A stretch of 64,000 bases of DNA from positions 248,001 through 312,000 of the forward strand of contig NZ_CABPSP010000005.1 of NCBI RefSeq assembly GCF_902459765.1, in the 5' to 3' direction. The notes under the pieces were generated by a model. It had not been told where the DNA came from and did not search any database. It was given only the letters and a program-made list of their open reading frames with translations. The DNA is from Pandoraea anapnoica. GTDB lineage: Bacteria > Pseudomonadota > Gammaproteobacteria > Burkholderiales > Burkholderiaceae. Below, piece after piece: positions 63,363 through 64,000 of the stretch (its first letter is position 1; every line of letters starts with the position of its first letter). A program made the translations under genes and the position numbers.

Positions 63363-64000
63363 ATGAACCCGCAAGAAATGCAGACCCTTCAGAACTTTCT
63401 GACCCAACTCACGCAAGCGCAGGCAGGCGTCAAGGACGAGCAAGCCGAGGTGTTGATTGCCGACGCCGTGCGCCGTCAGCCGGACGCTGCTTACCTCCTC
63501 GTGCAGCGCGCGTTGCTGCTTGACCATGCGCTGGTCTCGGCGCGCGCGCAGATTGCGACGCTGCAATCGCAATTGCAGGCTGCGCAGGCGTCACAAGGTG
63601 CTCAGGGCGGCGCTCACGATTCGTTCCTTGGCGGAGGTAATGCGTGGGGGAATGGCGGGAATGCTGCGGGCGCAAGTGGCGCGGCGGGTTCGGCTGGCGT
63701 AGGTGGCTATAGCGGCGGCCCTGCGGCTGTGCAGGCGACGTATCCGGCACAGATGCAGGCACCGGCGCAGGTGCCGCCCCAACCTGCAGCACCGGCTCAA
63801 CGCTCCGGATGGCTGAGCGACGGCGCACGCGGCACGCTCGGCAGCATCGCAACGACAGCCGCTGGCGTGGCGGGCGGCGCTTTCCTCTTCCAGGGCATCG
63901 AAAGCCTGTTCCACCGCAACGGCGGCGGCGGCTTCTTCGGTCAACCGGCGATGGGCGGATTGGGCAGCGGCATGATGCCCTCAGAGACGATCATCAACAA
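63363..64000 (+). CDS. DUF2076 domain-containing protein (3' end outside window)
   Basis: Open to the right edge without a stop; 212 codons are visible. ATG 63363 has AGAGG 6 nt upstream. The start MNPQEMQTLQNFLTQLTQAQ and the helix AVRRQPDAAYLLVQRALLLD are the DUF2076 signature. A glycine-rich linker follows (GGGNAWGNGGNAAGASGAAG), then a proline/alanine-rich segment and a helix VAGGAFLFQGIESLFHRNGG near the edge. In the family the C-terminus continues with a Gly-rich and acidic part. Role unknown; family members are described as possible periplasmic ligand-binding sensors. Confidence 0.88.
   Translation, partial: MNPQEMQTLQNFLTQLTQAQAGVKDEQAEVLIADAVRRQPDAAYLLVQRALLLDHALVSARAQIATLQSQLQAAQASQGAQGGAHDSFLGGGNAWGNGGNAAGASGAAGSAGVGGYSGGPAAVQATYPAQMQAPAQVPPQPAAPAQRSGWLSDGARGTLGSIATTAAGVAGGAFLFQGIESLFHRNGGGGFFGQPAMGGLGSGMMPSETIIN

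Noticed and set aside
1-64000. tRNA, rRNA, CRISPR, insertion sequence or prophage
   Set aside because: No tRNA-like T-arm/acceptor pattern, spacer-repeat array, transposase or phage structural gene was recognised on either strand.

Overview
The window reads as chromosomal DNA of a GC-rich betaproteobacterium in the Burkholderiaceae. The tightly packed GC-rich genes and the family set (HpaR, a five-gene Liv-type transporter, MmsA, PhhAB, thioester alpha-2-macroglobulin with PbpC, MnmC, a YbdK-type ligase, a MHYT-domain protein) fit Burkholderia sensu lato, Ralstonia or Pandoraea. Pandoraea is my best guess, from recall of family distribution rather than a search. Core genes (trpS, fumC, mnmC, phhA) point to a main chromosome. 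I saw no transposase, integrase, phage gene, CRISPR array, rRNA or tRNA.

Layout. 0-8.1 kb: a truncated HpaR regulator, an orphan amino acid/aromatic-type ABC binding protein behind a TSUP permease, and a complete branched-chain amino acid-type ABC operon (livG-livF-binding protein-livH-livM). 8.5-12.9 kb: GMC oxidoreductase and CoA-acylating methylmalonate-semialdehyde dehydrogenase, divergent from a LysR regulator. 13.1-18.3 kb: fumC, a second LysR gene, a metabolite:H+ MFS symporter and an amidohydrolase. 18.4-20.2 kb: a small islet of two unrecognised genes, one encoding a membrane-hairpin protein. 20.3-25.8 kb: trpS, a giant fused indolepyruvate-type oxidoreductase and its divergent Lrp regulator. 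25.9-33 kb: a Fur-box-controlled heme uptake cluster (receptor-hmuS-hmuT-hmuU-hmuV). 33-43.2 kb: an ornithine cyclodeaminase-family gene and an envelope operon (alpha-2-macroglobulin, YhhN, PbpC). 43.5-47.3 kb: a FUSC-like protein, an Lrp regulator divergent from phhA-phhB, a SET-domain methyltransferase and a MarR protein with a cysteine-rich tail. 47.3-48.7 kb: a long gene-free segment holding a cluster of DnaA boxes beside an AT-rich stretch. 48.7-55.3 kb: YbdK-like ligase, cation/proton antiporter, mnmC and clcA. 55.3-64 kb: a gap with three degenerate repeats, an OhrR-like regulator with no cysteine, a DedA-rhodanese protein, an EmrB-type exporter, a MHYT protein, ThpR, several small envelope proteins and a DUF2076 gene cut by the right edge.

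A recurring theme is use of amino acids and aromatic compounds: Liv-type uptake, MmsA (valine/thymine route), the indolepyruvate-type oxidoreductase, PhhAB (phenylalanine to tyrosine) and HpaR (homoprotocatechuate), with two Lrp-type and two LysR regulators placed beside them. A second theme is envelope defence and iron acquisition. These links are inferred from gene content and adjacency.

The items most worth a second look are the DnaA-box cluster without dnaA, the two-gene islet at 18.4-20.2 kb, the OhrR-like protein that has lost its sensing cysteine, and the SET-domain protein.
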